Assembly: GCF_963678635.1 (NCBI RefSeq)
Contig: NC_087063.1
Span: forward strand, 21,394,701 to 21,458,700
DNA from: Symsagittifera roscoffensis
Lineage: Eukaryota; Xenacoelomorpha; Acoela; Convolutidae
Length of the DNA: 64,000 nt
Reading direction: 5' to 3'
The notes under the pieces: generated by a model
Database searches by the model: none
Seen by the model: only the letters and a program-made list of their open reading frames with translations
What the model was told of the DNA's origin: nothing
In this document: piece after piece, positions 49,099 through 60,524 of the stretch
Numbering within the stretch: position 1 is the first letter of the stretch
How the letters are laid out: each line of letters starts with the position of its first letter
Position numbers and translations under genes: made by a program

Positions 49099-50362
49099 TC
49101 AAGAACCCTTTCTCTGCTTTCGAGCTTTTCCTTTCTTCTGAATTGTTCTCTTTCTCGTCAGTCCAGTCATGCAACAAGCGAACCTAAGTTGTAGCTCCGT
49201 TCTCACATAAAGTATCGCTATCAGAGCGTGTGTTTTCGTGGTGGTTTTCATTTCTTCTTCGAAGTGTCGTAACACCACTGCTCTCCATGGTAGGCTCATC
49301 AGCTGGTCTATCGTTTCCGCATGCATCTCAGAGGAGACCAGTGTTCCGTACGCCTTCTGTTTCGTGATTGTGCCTTGTATCATTGTCTCCAGGTAGCATT
49401 CTATGGCGCTTTTGTTTTCTAGAGCAACTAGGTATCCTCTAGCCGAGTTTTTATGTTCCACCATCTCCATGTATCCACCAGCGAGTTCGTCGATCGAGAC
49501 AGTTTCTACTATTTTCAATCGCTTATACTCCACTGGGATTAGCTGTCCTACGACGCTTCCCTTTCCATGGTTCATGCAAGATGGTATAAAATCTCGTAGG
49601 GTATTTTTTCCACATTGGCTAAGAATTTTCATTTTTAATGTCGCTCCAGTCAGAGTGCGGTCACTCTTCTTGGTTTTATAACTAACTGACCTTAGTCCTG
49701 CCATGAGGATGGGTGGCACCATCGTTACATCAGTCATTTCCCTATCTGTGCCCGGCAACTGATCATCACCTTGTCCCATATCCATGACTTCTTCGACACG
49801 CTTCCGCTTGGCCAAATTGACCACTCTTACTGAAATTTCAGAGTCTATTTTCGTTTTTCCAGCTTTCCTCAATGTCAGTTTGCTGCCAAGCTTCATTTTC
49901 TTTCCTTGATCTTGTCAATCACCATTTTCGACCGCATCGTTCCTTTTCGGGTTCTTGCTGCGCAGCCTTTATGAGAGAACTCACTTTACTTTCGCTACTG
50001 GCCGAATCGACTAACAACTCGCTAAATCTCCCTTCGCATTCATCCAACTTTTCGAGGATCTCTCGCATCAATGGACTGTTGAGACCTGTCCTCAACATTG
50101 ACTGGGTGCCGTAGCACTGAACTACCGTCCAGACCTCTTCCATGAAGGCAACTCTGTCCATAGTACATCCCGTTCTACTCTCGTGGCCTCTATGGTGAAC
50201 TTCCCATTCCTCTTCTGGTAACGTTCCCAAGAAAGGTACTCTGGCAGTGCCTTCTGTTCTTCCTCTCCTCGGCGACTCCTTTAAATGTTTCTCTCCTTCT
50301 CTCCGACAATTTTCGGTTTGCATCCATGAAGGCTGACAGAAGTTCCAGTGTGGAAGTTTCAT
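49099..50362 (-). pseudogene. ORF3 segment with Lys/Arg-rich stretch
   Basis: The 265-codon piece at 49,896-49,099 begins MKLGSKLTLRKAGKTKIDSE, with a basic nuclear-signal-like AKRKRVEE soon after. Folded-looking sequence follows (SIDELAGGYMEMVEHKNSAR, then ALIAILYVRTELQLRFACC). Upstream, 50,362-49,919 is rich in Glu and Arg. No family was recognised. Confidence 0.45.
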
Positions 50363-50458
50363 CCTCTGCTAGCTCAGATTTCAATGTCCTCTAGGAAATT
50401 GAAATCTAGGCTAGATATCCCACCTGTCGACGCCTTATCGTCATCCTTTCATGCTTGA

Positions 50459-52291
50459 TCAGGGTCCTGTTGCATAGGTTCTTCCGATCGACGGTGGTTT
50501 TCTCCCTCCTTGTCGTCTCGGTTCTGATTCTTCCCTGAACTCGAAGGGCCTTTGCTCGTCACTCCCTGTCCCGCCTGGGAACTTTGGTATAACTAGCCTG
50601 ACAGATGACTTGTCTTTTTCTTCTCCGTGCTTTATCTTGAGTTCTTCACAGCCGAAGGGCGCTAGTGCAGTCCCCGTCAATAGTTTCCCGCTTATCGCCA
50701 ATTCCGGCATCACGTTCAACAAAATATAGCGCGGTTTTCTGCAAGTCTGCTTTGCCTCTCATGTTCATTGGCGCCAGATTCATTTTCGCCCACTCTTCTT
50801 CAGATCTTACGGGTTTAGGAGTAGCTTTAATGATGATTCGTCTCCTCGCCGATTCATCCCAGTACGCAAACTGCGTGTGTTGCATTACGGCAGTGTTCCT
50901 GCCCACGAAGCACGGGTCCATCGTCTCTGAAACTTTGCCAATCCTCCTTTCTTTCGTTTCAAAGGCTCTCAATCAGGGAGTTTGTACTACGGAGTCTGCT
51001 CCGAGCAACATCCTTTTGATCAGAGGGAATTCTCGTATTTCTTCTGGCAGCTTTGTTTCCTCTCTCTTTTTATGGTACGAGGCCATCAAACGAGGAATTT
51101 GCGTTATTTCTCCATTTGTCGTGTTATAGGGCCTCAAGATCCAGAGTTTCGGGAACACTTCGATATGTCCTCTGTCTACTTCACCCATTCGATCACGGAA
51201 ACCATCATCAAAACTTGTTGCTGTCATTTCTAGCTCTGATATCTTCGCGAACAGCAAATTTTTGCTCATCAATTCTCGCAACACACTTTGCTCACACCAA
51301 CTGAGTGCGCTCCCATCAACTGCTGAAATAGAGTTCAGGTGCAACATAGACCTTCTATACGCTTCCACCCTAACGTCAGGGAACGCGAATGTTACTGCAG
51401 GACCGTATATCACCGTCACAAACTCCGTGGTTCCTTTGATTAACGCTAAGGGATCGGTCCTCATAGCTAGGCTCAAATCAGTCAATAAGGGCATGCCTCC
51501 TGCATGACATCGCACATCTTCCTCTTTTTTAATTGTTTCGTCTTCTACTGTTCCAAAGCGATTCTGTTGTAGAAGGTATGGATTAAGGTGTGTCTCAGAT
51601 CCCTTACTTTGGTCCATGAGTCGTTGGAGCTCCTTATGTCAAATCTCCTCACGTTTTCTCTCAATTGTTCAGGATAGCGGGTCAAACTCATCAACCCTCC
51701 CAAGTTACCATGGGTGATCGCGATTAGTGTCAGGTGTCCGTCCAGTCGCAGGTTCTGCAATCCCTCGGTGAGCAGTAGCACTGGTCCTTTAACGAAATTC
51801 TCCGCTCGAAACGTCACAAGCAACGCCAGGATCACTACTATCGTTAATTCTGTTACTGCTTGGAGGAACTCTTTTATCAGGTATCGAGAGAGTCCGGGGT
51901 AGACTTTCGCCAGTAAGGACGCGGTCCATTCTGCTTCTAACACTTCTTACATGCTGTCAGTTCTATCGTAGCCTTCTTCTCCCCATAGATTTGGCGTCCA
52001 GAAAGTTTCAAGAGTTACTTGGCACATCCTATTCACGAATTCGGCTGAATTTTCCTCTGCATTCTCCGCTAAGTTCAACACCTCCACCAGGTAGGCATGA
52101 ATCTTCTTAATCATCGCCGGGCCTTGCTCGAAAGCGTCCGCTCCCAATGCTGTTACTCGAGGAGTCAAGTGCAGCCACTGATTGGCCTCTGGCTTCGTTC
52201 GCAAAACCATCGCTTCCAAGTGAGCTTTCGTCTCATTGGAGTTCTGCCTCTTCTCTCTCTCATTCCCCCTTTTTCTCCTTGACTGAACCAC
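50459..52291 (-). pseudogene. ORF3 middle segment
   Basis: Blocks such as ALGADAFEQGPAMIKKIHAY, GHLTLIAITHGNLGGLMSLT, EFVTVIYGPAVTFAFPDVRV and FVERDAGIGDKRETIDG are readable between stops at about 51.95, 51.6, 50.97 and 50.7 kb. The product would be mixed alpha/beta and soluble. I do not recognise a family. Confidence 0.45.
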
Positions 52292-53426
52292 AGGTCATTG
52301 GAAATCGCCGCTATCACTCGACGGTCATCGTTGATTCCTGGCTTTAGTTTGAGCTGTCTGCTGAAACTGGACAGCTCCAACCCCAACACCTCATCCAGTA
52401 CTAGCATGTTTAGTGAATGGTCTCTGAATCCTCTCATGCAGTTCGAGATGTCCGACCATACTGTCGGCAATTCTGCCCTAAGTGGTATCAGGTTCTTCGC
52501 TTCCACTTTGCGGTTCGCAGCAGATATGATCACACGATACTTTCCTTCCGAAAGTAACGCCACCAATGTGTGCACGAATTTCAATCCATCCGGGAGACGT
52601 GCATATCCCGGAGACAACGCAAATACTGTTTTTGGTGTCATCTTCGTGAATGCTCCTTCTTTCATTGCATCGGTTATCTCACCCATTGGTTCCAGAATGT
52701 CTTTATTTGCTGGCCATACTGCATCTTCCGCCGTTGTAGGCTCTCTGAGTCTGCTCAGGAAACCCTACTGTGCAAATGGTCGTTTATGCCGGCAAACACG
52801 ATCGTTATCGGGTTCACTTCAACTTGTCGTTGGACCCCGATTGCCATTGATACAGACTGCATCAGGTCCAAGTCGATTGCCGCCAGCATTATTACGTAAG
52901 GCCAAAACAAGGACTTGGAAGTATCACAAAGTCCGAGTTCGCCGCCACCAAAACCTTGGCCTTCCTCATCTCTACTTTATCGTACATCGCAAAAATAGTC
53001 TCGTCCTTTCGAATCTTTAGTTCACCATATCCCTCAACATCGCCTTGGTGGACTACTTGCTTTGGGTAAGCTCTTTCTTTCACGTGAGATGGAGGTCCTT
53101 GCACTTGTTTGAACATCTTCACATGCTGTCGTATTGGTGCTCTAGTCGTCAGAAATCTTCCTGGCCTTTCTTCTCAATTTCCTTCGCTGTGGTTCATCCT
53201 CACGTCCTGCAAATATCTGTCATTCATTGGACTCATGATGTTATTTGAGGGCAGTCCCTCAAGATCAGCGAATTGTAAGGCCGTCGTGGAGCTAAAGTTA
53301 ATGCCAGCTGCTATCAACCAGCCCACTCCCACGATCGAGGTAAAGCACACTCACAGAGAGCCCAGTTCCATTCAGCATCCTCATCGCGTCAGCTGCAAAC
53401 TTCACCATTTGGAGATTCAATTTCAT
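52165..53426 (-). pseudogene. ORF3 N-terminal segment, SGNH-like motif
   Basis: Segments read LQMVKFAADAMRMLNGTGLS, then VHQGDVEGYGELKIRKDETI and VLVAANSDFVILPSP. PITIVFAGINDHL follows, then TVFALSPGYARLPDGLKFVH and NMLVLDEVLGLELSSFSRQL. The order of a V-I-L-P strand and an A-G-x-N-D turn fits a flavodoxin-like SGNH fold, but no GDS or DxxH box was found. Frames shift at about 53.3, 52.9 and 52.75 kb. Confidence 0.45.
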
Positions 53427-53539
53427 TAGGCCTTGTTTGTAGACATGCCAGGGGGAAGGTATGGGTGTCGACCACATTAGAGAAGCTCTGTCTGGTGGTC
53501 AAAACTCTCGGCTTGTACTCGTTGTTTCTGACCTCGAGG

Positions 53540-55510
53540 TGTCGTATCCGTTGTCGAGTTAACAGGTCCTTATCTCCTTCGCGGATGAATAGTCCTTCTC
53601 ACTGGCGCTTCGCCCAGTCGATCCAGTACGTCCGTTCTTTGCCCGACTCACTGGAGCTCTGTTGCACCTGTTGCACTGCTGGGACTGATCCCAGACGTGT
53701 CTCTAGATTAGGAGGCACAAAGTTCGACATTGCCGGTTTATTCGCGGTTTCCTCCCTCCTCAGCATTCCTCTATCAAAGAGTTTGGCCTCTAGTTCATCC
53801 AGTCGCTCTTGGAAGACGCGGTTCATCCAGGCTTGTCCCTCCATACTCTCAAAACGGACTCCATCCTTAGTGAATCTGGCCTGATCCATGGCTCTCAGCT
53901 CATGTTCCAAATCCATCAGGATCATCCGCCCAGCATTGCGATTCGCCAGATTTCTCACAATGCTGTTCCATCTGATGACCTTTTTGTTGTGCTTTCTTCC
54001 CGTCGATCTTAATGTTCTCGTACTCATCGGGGACGGTGCAGAAGGTCAGTACCGCGCACTTGAATTTCTTCCAGATAGTGGTAAAGAGGCATACCATCAT
54101 TGATTCCCGTTGCGCTTCTTCCTCGTCCGAGCTCCTCGACACATTAATCGTGCCTAGTAAGATCATTATATATGGGATTCTTCCTGGGTTCATCAGTTCT
54201 ACCATTCGATACAGCTACCGTGGCGCCTCCAAAGGCCATCACTGTGGTTATCCACGAGGTCCTCAAACTCTGTAGAACTCTCATCAAATTGTCACCCAGT
54301 ATTAGATGTGATGACCCGAACGGCGGTTGATGCTTGTTTACTGCTGGACTCCAAGTCGATCGATTGAAACATGCTCGCATGCTCGTGTCTGGAACTCCAG
54401 TAAAGTTGTTCTTCACCTGGTTGTCTTCTGTATATCAAATACCATGGACACTTTTTTCATTGACATTTGCCTTATCTTCCTGTCCGGGACTTTCGAGGTC
54501 AGGTCGTCTTTCCCGTTGTGGTGTTAGCTCCCGTTCTCCTCATCGTTTCTTGGGAGAGCTCCACTCTGCATGTATCCTCCATCGTCCCATAGGGTGCAGT
54601 CACCCCGGAAGCTGGCTCACTCCTGTTGACTACTTGTCGTCCAGCCGTTTCTATCAGCTTTTGCACCGTCTGTTCCACGACTGGGGTATCACTCGGGTCC
54701 GGGATTGTTACCCTGCCGGTTGCTGTCGGAACTCGTACCTCTGTCGTTTGGCCATGTTCGCGAAGCATTAGAAGCTCCATCGTGGACTGCCCACGAGGAA
54801 CATCCCTTGCGGGTATTGTCCTTTCCACCGCTGTCGTCAATGCCATCCGCTCCAATCGCTCCTCATATTCGCGCCTCAAACGTTCTATTGCCTCGCCCTG
54901 CTTCTTATTGCAATCCTCAAACTGTCTTTTCCACATATCTCTGTCTTCTTTAACACTGAGCAAAGTCTTGGTCACTCGATCCAGTTCTTTCCTCGTTTCA
55001 CTTAGATCGTGTAGATCTTGCATCATCTCATTCGTTTGGACTTCCTCTTCTAATCTCGCCCTCTTTGGTGGCACAGCTGCTCTCAGCTGCTTCTCTTGAT
55101 GCATCCTTCTCAATCCAGGCCTAGGCTTGGTTGGGAGAGGCATCTCACCTGGTTGGCAGGTCATGGAACATCCCAATCCAGGCTCGTTTGCCAAGTCACT
55201 TCCTGAGAGCCCCGTTTCTCCACCTCATTACCCTCATGTTTGGACGGTCTAGTACTCCTTGTTGTCCATATGCTGCCATCAACAAGACTTCAGTGGGGCG
55301 GTCCCCACGGTTATCGTGCCCTAAGATGATTGTCAAGGTGAGCAGCAACATGACCACCTCTGGGTCCTCCAGAGCGAAGTCTCGAACCATTAGCCGACGA
55401 TAGACCTCATCTATCACCGGTCCTACATACGCCTCCGCTAGGTCCATCAGTCCATTCAAGTCGATGATGTCCATTTTTCTTGATTCGGTTTGATTATCAG
55501 TTTGTACCAT
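53540..55510 (-). pseudogene. Accessory ORF2: coiled coil plus SGNH/GDSL-hydrolase-like domain
   Basis: The start at 55,510 opens MVQTDNQTESRKMDIIDLNG. An N-terminal domain (DLAEAYVGPVIDEVYRRLM) leads to a basic, coiled-coil stretch (ETRKELDRVTKTLL to about RREYEERLERM, ~55.0-54.85 kb). An SGNH-like domain follows: HLILGDNLMRVLQ (block I), MAFGGATVAQL (II), ILLGTINVSRSSD (III) and DGVRFES (V). In active SGNH enzymes these read GDS, G, GxND and DxxH. Here the nucleophile Ser and the His are replaced, so esterase activity is not expected. Frameshifts near 55.2, 54.45, 54.2 and 54.0 kb. The original role is unknown; SGNH/esterase domains occur in some retroelement ORFs. Confidence 0.65.
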
Positions 55511-55835
55511 TGAAATTTGATGAATAATTAAATGATCAATCAGGATTTAGCAAAGAGGTCACGAAGATCAAATTTGTCAACTTTATTACAGATTTTGCAT
55601 TAAAACTAATTTAAAACAGTCAGATAAAATGATTTTGATCTTACGAAATTTTAAAATCAGTTTATTGCTAAAATTTTGGAATTCGACCTCAGAATGAACA
55701 GTCCAAACTTTGGGTCTGTTCTTTTGATCATCGCTAGGTCATTCGTGGTCGCCAACCCTTCCATATCCAAGGTCCTAATAATATAACACATAACATATCA
55801 CATATAACACAACACGTCCTACAATCAACTTACAC

Positions 55836-56100
55836 TCAGCCTTTACTCAAAAAGTATTTCTTATCTGAATACAGTTGTATGTTGGTATCAGAAAAGATTA
55901 CGTGTACCAATGCATACAGCTCCCGTAGATGCAATCGTCCTCGATTTGGGTTGTATACTGGAAGCGAGAGCTCCTTCACCTCCCTCTCCACAAGGAAGTC
56001 TCTCAGTCTCGTCAAGGACAAGACCAAGTCTTCAGGGTCCACATGCTGCTCCTCCCGCCCTCGTCACTAAGAAGCAAAAGTACCCTCCTGGTATTTAAGA
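55836..56100 (-). pseudogene. Small coding remnant between integrase and ORF2
   Basis: A block of 68 codons includes LVLSLTRLRDFLVEREVKEL and GRLHLRELYALVHVIFSDTN. Its codon use resembles the rest of the element, not the AT-rich flanks. I cannot assign it. It may be the end of the pol polyprotein. Confidence 0.45.
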
Positions 56101-56839
56101 AGCCGCCGGAGAAAAGGGTGCTATACCTCCTATTCCTGGTCTTTGCTTCCAAAGGAATTCTATGTTTTTATATTCTCTCTTAAAATCTGCTGCTAACGCT
56201 ATCCTAAAAGTCATGTACACTGTGATCGCTATCGCACATGTCCTATTTGTGAGTATAAAATCGATATCTGTTAGTATTATGCTACTTGAGTACTCATTTG
56301 GCAGGTTAAAATATGACTCTACTACTCCCTATGTCTGGTTCCTTGAGATCTCAGCTTGATTCAGCTTCTAGGCCACCCGTTTCTCTTGCTATTTTTAAAT
56401 TTTTAATAAATAATTTTTCAGTTTGGGTAAGTCCTACCCCCACCTCCCGGACAAAAATATCCATTGACGTCCCCATTGATCGCATACCGGATTTTTGGTT
56501 GAGATTGGACGCATGAATGATTAATTGCCCTTCCTGGGCAGCCCAGGAAGGATCATCCCTGTCGTTTTTTATCTATTTCATGCTTTCACGATCTACGTAC
56601 TGAATCGTGACACTGGTCTCTTTTGGGTCCGATGTCATTTCGTTCAGCCACTCTTAGACGTGCAGGTAGATCTGGTTGCAACTTCTTGCCAGTCCTCTTC
56701 TGGGTAGGGTAAGGTTTCTTCATCTGCTTCAATCATCTCATTCGGATCCAGGTCCAGTGTGGCCTCTTTCCTTCTTCTATGACTTCATTCCCCTGGTGCC
56801 CTTTTCATTGACTTCGCAGGCAGGGTCCGTCATCAGATA

Positions 56840-57323
56840 ACACCCTCTTCCATGTCCTTAAGTATACACCAGTCCTCTGTAGATGGGTTGTGTGGCTTAT
56901 TGTTTTCAAAGTTAGCGGCTCGAGCAGTACTCAGTCTAAAAAAACGCTCCTCCTGGTGCACCTCCGTTATCATGAACGGTCCCCTCCAATTCTTTGGGAG
57001 CTTCATAGTCCCTTTAGGTGGTATAACAATTTGAAATACCCATACGTAGTCTCCTACTGAGTAAGCTTTTGCACCAGATGCTTCCTCTGCCTTGCCTGTG
57101 GTTGCTGAGTATTTCGTCTACACAAGTGGCTAGTCGTTCAGCTCTTGTTGACGTCTAATCACATCCCTTACATAAACTTGTGGTGATGTTTTCTTTCCTT
57201 CATCCTCTGTGTAAAAGAAAGTCAAGGGCAAAGTCTTTTCGTGTCCAGTTAACATCATGTGTGGACTTATTCTGGTGGTGGAGTGTTGTTATAAGCTCCC
57301 ATCACTTATAGAGGGTATCTGTC
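56840..57323 (-). pseudogene. Integrase C-terminal region (GPY/F-like), heavily broken
   Basis: The frame can be followed only in pieces. SVGDYVWVFQIVIPPKGTMK at ~57,058-57,001 is followed by a weak W-R-G-P-F-like motif and TEVHQE. This is the usual DNA-binding C-terminal module of Ty3 integrases. Many stops occur. Confidence 0.65.
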
Positions 57324-58225
57324 CTAATCAGTCAAGTATCTGGAACAGTACACCCTCAATATCGACACCAGCGTCCGATTTTGCCTCTCCGCTAAGCCAT
57401 TTGTCTGGGGATGATACGTCGTTGAATGAGCCTGAGCCACTTGAGAACGTCTCAAGAGCTCTTTAGTAGGTTCTTCTACGAAGGCAGTTCCATTGTCCGA
57501 TTGAAACGTCATTGGGCATCCGTGCCTCGCTATCCACGTATTGATTAGATGATCGCATTTCTCTTCTGCTGAGGCAGTTATGCAGGGCATGGCCTCTGCG
57601 TATGTCGTGAAGTGATCGATCATGACCAGGACATGATTGTAGCCACTGTCTGTCATACATATCTTCTGGTGGTCAACCTCACCACCTCGCTAAACTCAGA
57701 TGACTCAATTCACTGCAATGGAAATCGCAATTTTCTTGGGTCCTTGACTTTTTGACATGACAGACGTGCTGGCACCCACTTCTCACATGCCTTTTTGATC
57801 CCAGGCCATTCAAAGTTTTCAGGATCAATCCCATGGTGGCCCATCTGTTCATGCGCCCTGAAAAAAACTTCCGTCTGATAGAGTTGCGGCAACACTATCG
57901 CGTTGTTTTTGTTCAGTACTTTGTCTTCTTCTATTCTCATACAAGCCCCGATCCCATCCTTGTTCAGGTATAACCTTCCCTCTTTCTGCATAAAGTACTG
58001 TCTCAGAATACGGTAACTGTCTTCCTCCAGATCACCTTTATCTGGTGCCCAATTCTCGATCCACCTTTTCAAATTACTCGTCAAGCGGTCATTTCTTAGC
58101 GCTCTTAATAAGTCAGAGAGTCTGTATCTCGCCATTAAGAATGTCTTCATGACACTCAACTGACAACTCAGGTCATCGGGTTGATGCGCGTCATCTTTTT
58201 TCTTCACGCACCAAAGTTTCGCCAA
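57324..58225 (-). pseudogene. Integrase: zinc-binding and DDE catalytic core
   Basis: The zinc-binding domain (58,225-57,710) has AHEQMGHHGI, but the Cys pair reads PARLSC, so one Cys is lost, and a short deletion removes residues before FEWPG. The core (57,656-57,324) keeps all three acidic residues: VLVMIDHFTTYAEAMP, FQSDNGTAF and TNGLAERQNRT. The two parts are in different frames around 57.7 kb. The enzyme would insert element cDNA into the host chromosome. Confidence 0.9.
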
Positions 58226-58237
58226 TGGTTCTGTCTC

Positions 58238-59421
58238 TTAGTTGATAGGTTGAAGATCAGTCCTTACTCCTTCCTTCTGCGGTAACAAGCTCAATGAACG
58301 TTTCGATACCGCTATGGTTTCCAGATCATCCACTGCGTTGTCAAGGACTCTTCCACCGGGTACCAGGTAGCGATCACTGTCAAGGTCTTGATACACCTCC
58401 CTGTCCAAGTCTCTTTCTCGAGTCTCCGCTAGTAACATGTGGATTGCTAACTCTGACAATTCTGATCCAGTGAGGAGAACCTTTCTGAGTAGGTGTCAAT
58501 TTCTGAATTCCTCGAGTTTTTGTCATCGGACGAGTCCGCCACGGAGCTGGTTCCGTTTAAACGCTCTGCTCATCCGTTCCGTCTAAACTCCCCGGACAAT
58601 ATCTTATCCTCCCGGTCTTGTTCCTGCGCACGATAATTTTCTCCAACATCCGACTCCCCGGACAAACACAAGCTTTCGTGTTCCGGGTTCTGTTCCTTGA
58701 CTTGGTAACTTTCTTTGACGTCCTTTTCCCCGGAAAAACTTTCTTGTTCCGGTTCTTCTTCAACTTCTCCCCGCTTCCGAGCGGGATTCTCGAAGGTGAC
58801 AGTCTTCCTTTGTTTTCCGATCTCATGTTCTTTTTGTCTACATGATGTCCTCATCAAAACGCTCTGAGGAATCGAGGATACCAATCTACCAACCACTGAA
58901 CTACCGTCCTACAATCCCTTTCGCTTTCCTTGTGTTGGCGCCTTGATGTCATGATCTTCGCTTTCTCTCTGATTGCCAGCGACTGCTGCTGCCCATTTGG
59001 GGTAATCTCTAGTCACTTCTCTCTCCAGCAATCCACCTAGCATCCGCATCAATTGCGGTGTGACCTGCACCGTCTTATCCAGCAATGAGAGGCTGTTTAT
59101 TTTCATACGATAAAGTTCCTTTTGGACCAGGTTCGAGCGTAGCAACAGATCCAAAGTCACCCGGCCCTTTTTTGATAAGATCTTTATTTCTGCTGCCTCC
59201 ACCACTGGCAACTCGTCGTGTCCCGGAATTGGATGTCCATATTTGTCAAACCATCTCGTAAAGGGAAGCGCTTCAAAAATTTCTTTGTTCAAAAACGAGA
59301 ACCTTTCCTTGATTTCCACCTGATTGGCTTGCTTCTGTTCCAGTCTTTCACAAAACTCAATCTTCTTGCTGAGGCTGTCAGCATTCTGGTGCTTGCCACG
59401 CATCCTCACCTCGATTATCAT
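58238..59421 (-). pseudogene. RNase H end and long linker to integrase
   Basis: After NADSLSKK the frame continues with FTRWFDKYGHPIPGHDELPV and QVTPQLMRMLGGLLEREVTR. A charged stretch at 58,896-58,570 then repeats a unit like LSGE.DV.E.Y..(K/Q)EQ three times. A block with DLDREVYQDLDSDRYLVPGG closes it. I recognise no domain in the linker. Frames change at least twice. Confidence 0.7.
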
Positions 59422-60524
59422 GTGTTAGCCGTCTAACCTGACTATCCATCGACCTCGAGTACGTCTTCAACGAGGATAACGCTCTATTGTCCACGCGTAG
59501 CTTAAAGGGAGCGCTCACTAAATATACGCGGTACTTCTCCACGAATGTGACCACTGCGAACATTTGCTGCACCATATTTCATTTCAGTGTCACTCAACAC
59601 TTTACTGCCATATGCAATGGGACGTATAAATGTTCTCCCATTCCACTTATGCTCCTGATGCAGTATTCCTGAGATGGCTACTACTGAAGCATCAGTGTCG
59701 AGAACGTAGATGCCCTTCTCTCTGGGCATGCCTAACAGTGGCGCCTGGCACAGTTCCCACTCTATATTCTCGAAGGCAGTTTGAGCTTCTTCGTTCCACT
59801 CGAACTTCTTTCCTTTGTTGTGCATCAGTTTCTGCATGGGGTACATCTTGTCTGTGTATCCTCTTATGAACTCACGGTAGTAATTGGCAAATCCCAAGAA
59901 GCTCAAGAGCTGCGTGTCTGCTCTGGGGGCCTTCCATGTCAACACGGCTTCCGCTGCTTCCGGGTCCGGCCTTAGGCCATGCCTGTCCACCATTCTTCCT
60001 AGGTACTTGATCGAATCCCTAGGGATTTCACATTTCGATGGTTTGCGTTTCATCCGGCTCTTTTCACTCTTTTCATGCGACCACATACCTCATCGAGTCT
60101 ATCATTGTGGTCTACCAAGGTGGGTGTTGCTATGACCACGTCATCCACGTAGCACATCACAAGGTTCCCGTATTTTTTCGTTATTCCGGTCAAAGCCTGA
60201 GCCATCAGTCTTTGAAAGGTCGCTATGGCGTTGCACAAGCCAAAGGGCATCCTTTTTCACTGGTACAACACCAATTCACAGGCGAATGCAGTCTTTTCTC
60301 TATCCTTCTTCCGCAGAGGGACCTGCCAGAAGGCAGAGCCAAAGTCCAGTGTTGTGAAGAACGTGGCATCGCCAAGTTTTCAGAGGCTCTCATCTATCTG
60401 CGATATCTTTTATTGTTACTGCGTTCAGGTCTCCTTTCTTCTTGACTATGACAACCACACAAGACCAAGGCGACTTCGAGGGTTCTCTCATGTCGTTTTC
60501 AAGCAACATTTTTATTTCCGCTCT
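59378..60524 (-). pseudogene. pol: Reverse transcriptase and RNase H
   Basis: RT palm block LDFGSAFWQVPLRK (~60,330) is followed by MPFGLCNAIATFQRLMAQAL and the catalytic CYVDDVVIATP (~60,130). The thumb and connection follow: YLGRMVDRHGLRPDPEA and LLSFLGFANYYREFI. RNase H keeps VLDTDASVVAISGILH, a Glu in SDTEMKY, Asp in LRVDNRALSSL and, in the next block, NADSLSK. Some fingers sequence is missing around 60.43 kb. Stops interrupt before the palm and before MPFGL; a frameshift lies before NRALS. The enzyme would copy element RNA in particles. Confidence 0.9.

Larger units (their letters stand above)
46754..53426 (-). pseudogene. Accessory ORF3: ~2,200-codon frame of unknown function
   Basis: Coding sequence follows from a Met at 53,426 to a TGA at 46,754 in at least twelve frame segments, with no large non-coding gap. 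The longest uninterrupted pieces are 49,896-49,099 (265 codons), 51,617-50,973 (214) and 47,863-47,273 (196). Near the N-terminus IVFAGINDHLHSR (~52,790) resembles SGNH block III. No signal peptide, transmembrane segment, polymerase or envelope motif was seen. The C-terminus is acidic (ETESAESMSLEEEMEH). It follows ORF2 by about 110 bases on the same strand, so the two were probably expressed from one element transcript. Confidence 0.6.

Noticed and set aside
46754-53426. ORF3 as a retroviral-type envelope
   Set aside because: There is no signal peptide, no hydrophobic fusion or transmembrane stretch and no furin-like site in the readable segments.
46754-55510. Plus-strand coding in the 46.8-55.5 kb region
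   Set aside because: Several plus-strand frames exceed 100 codons, but they are shadows: the minus strand carries the continuous, domain-like sequence and joins with the retroelement.
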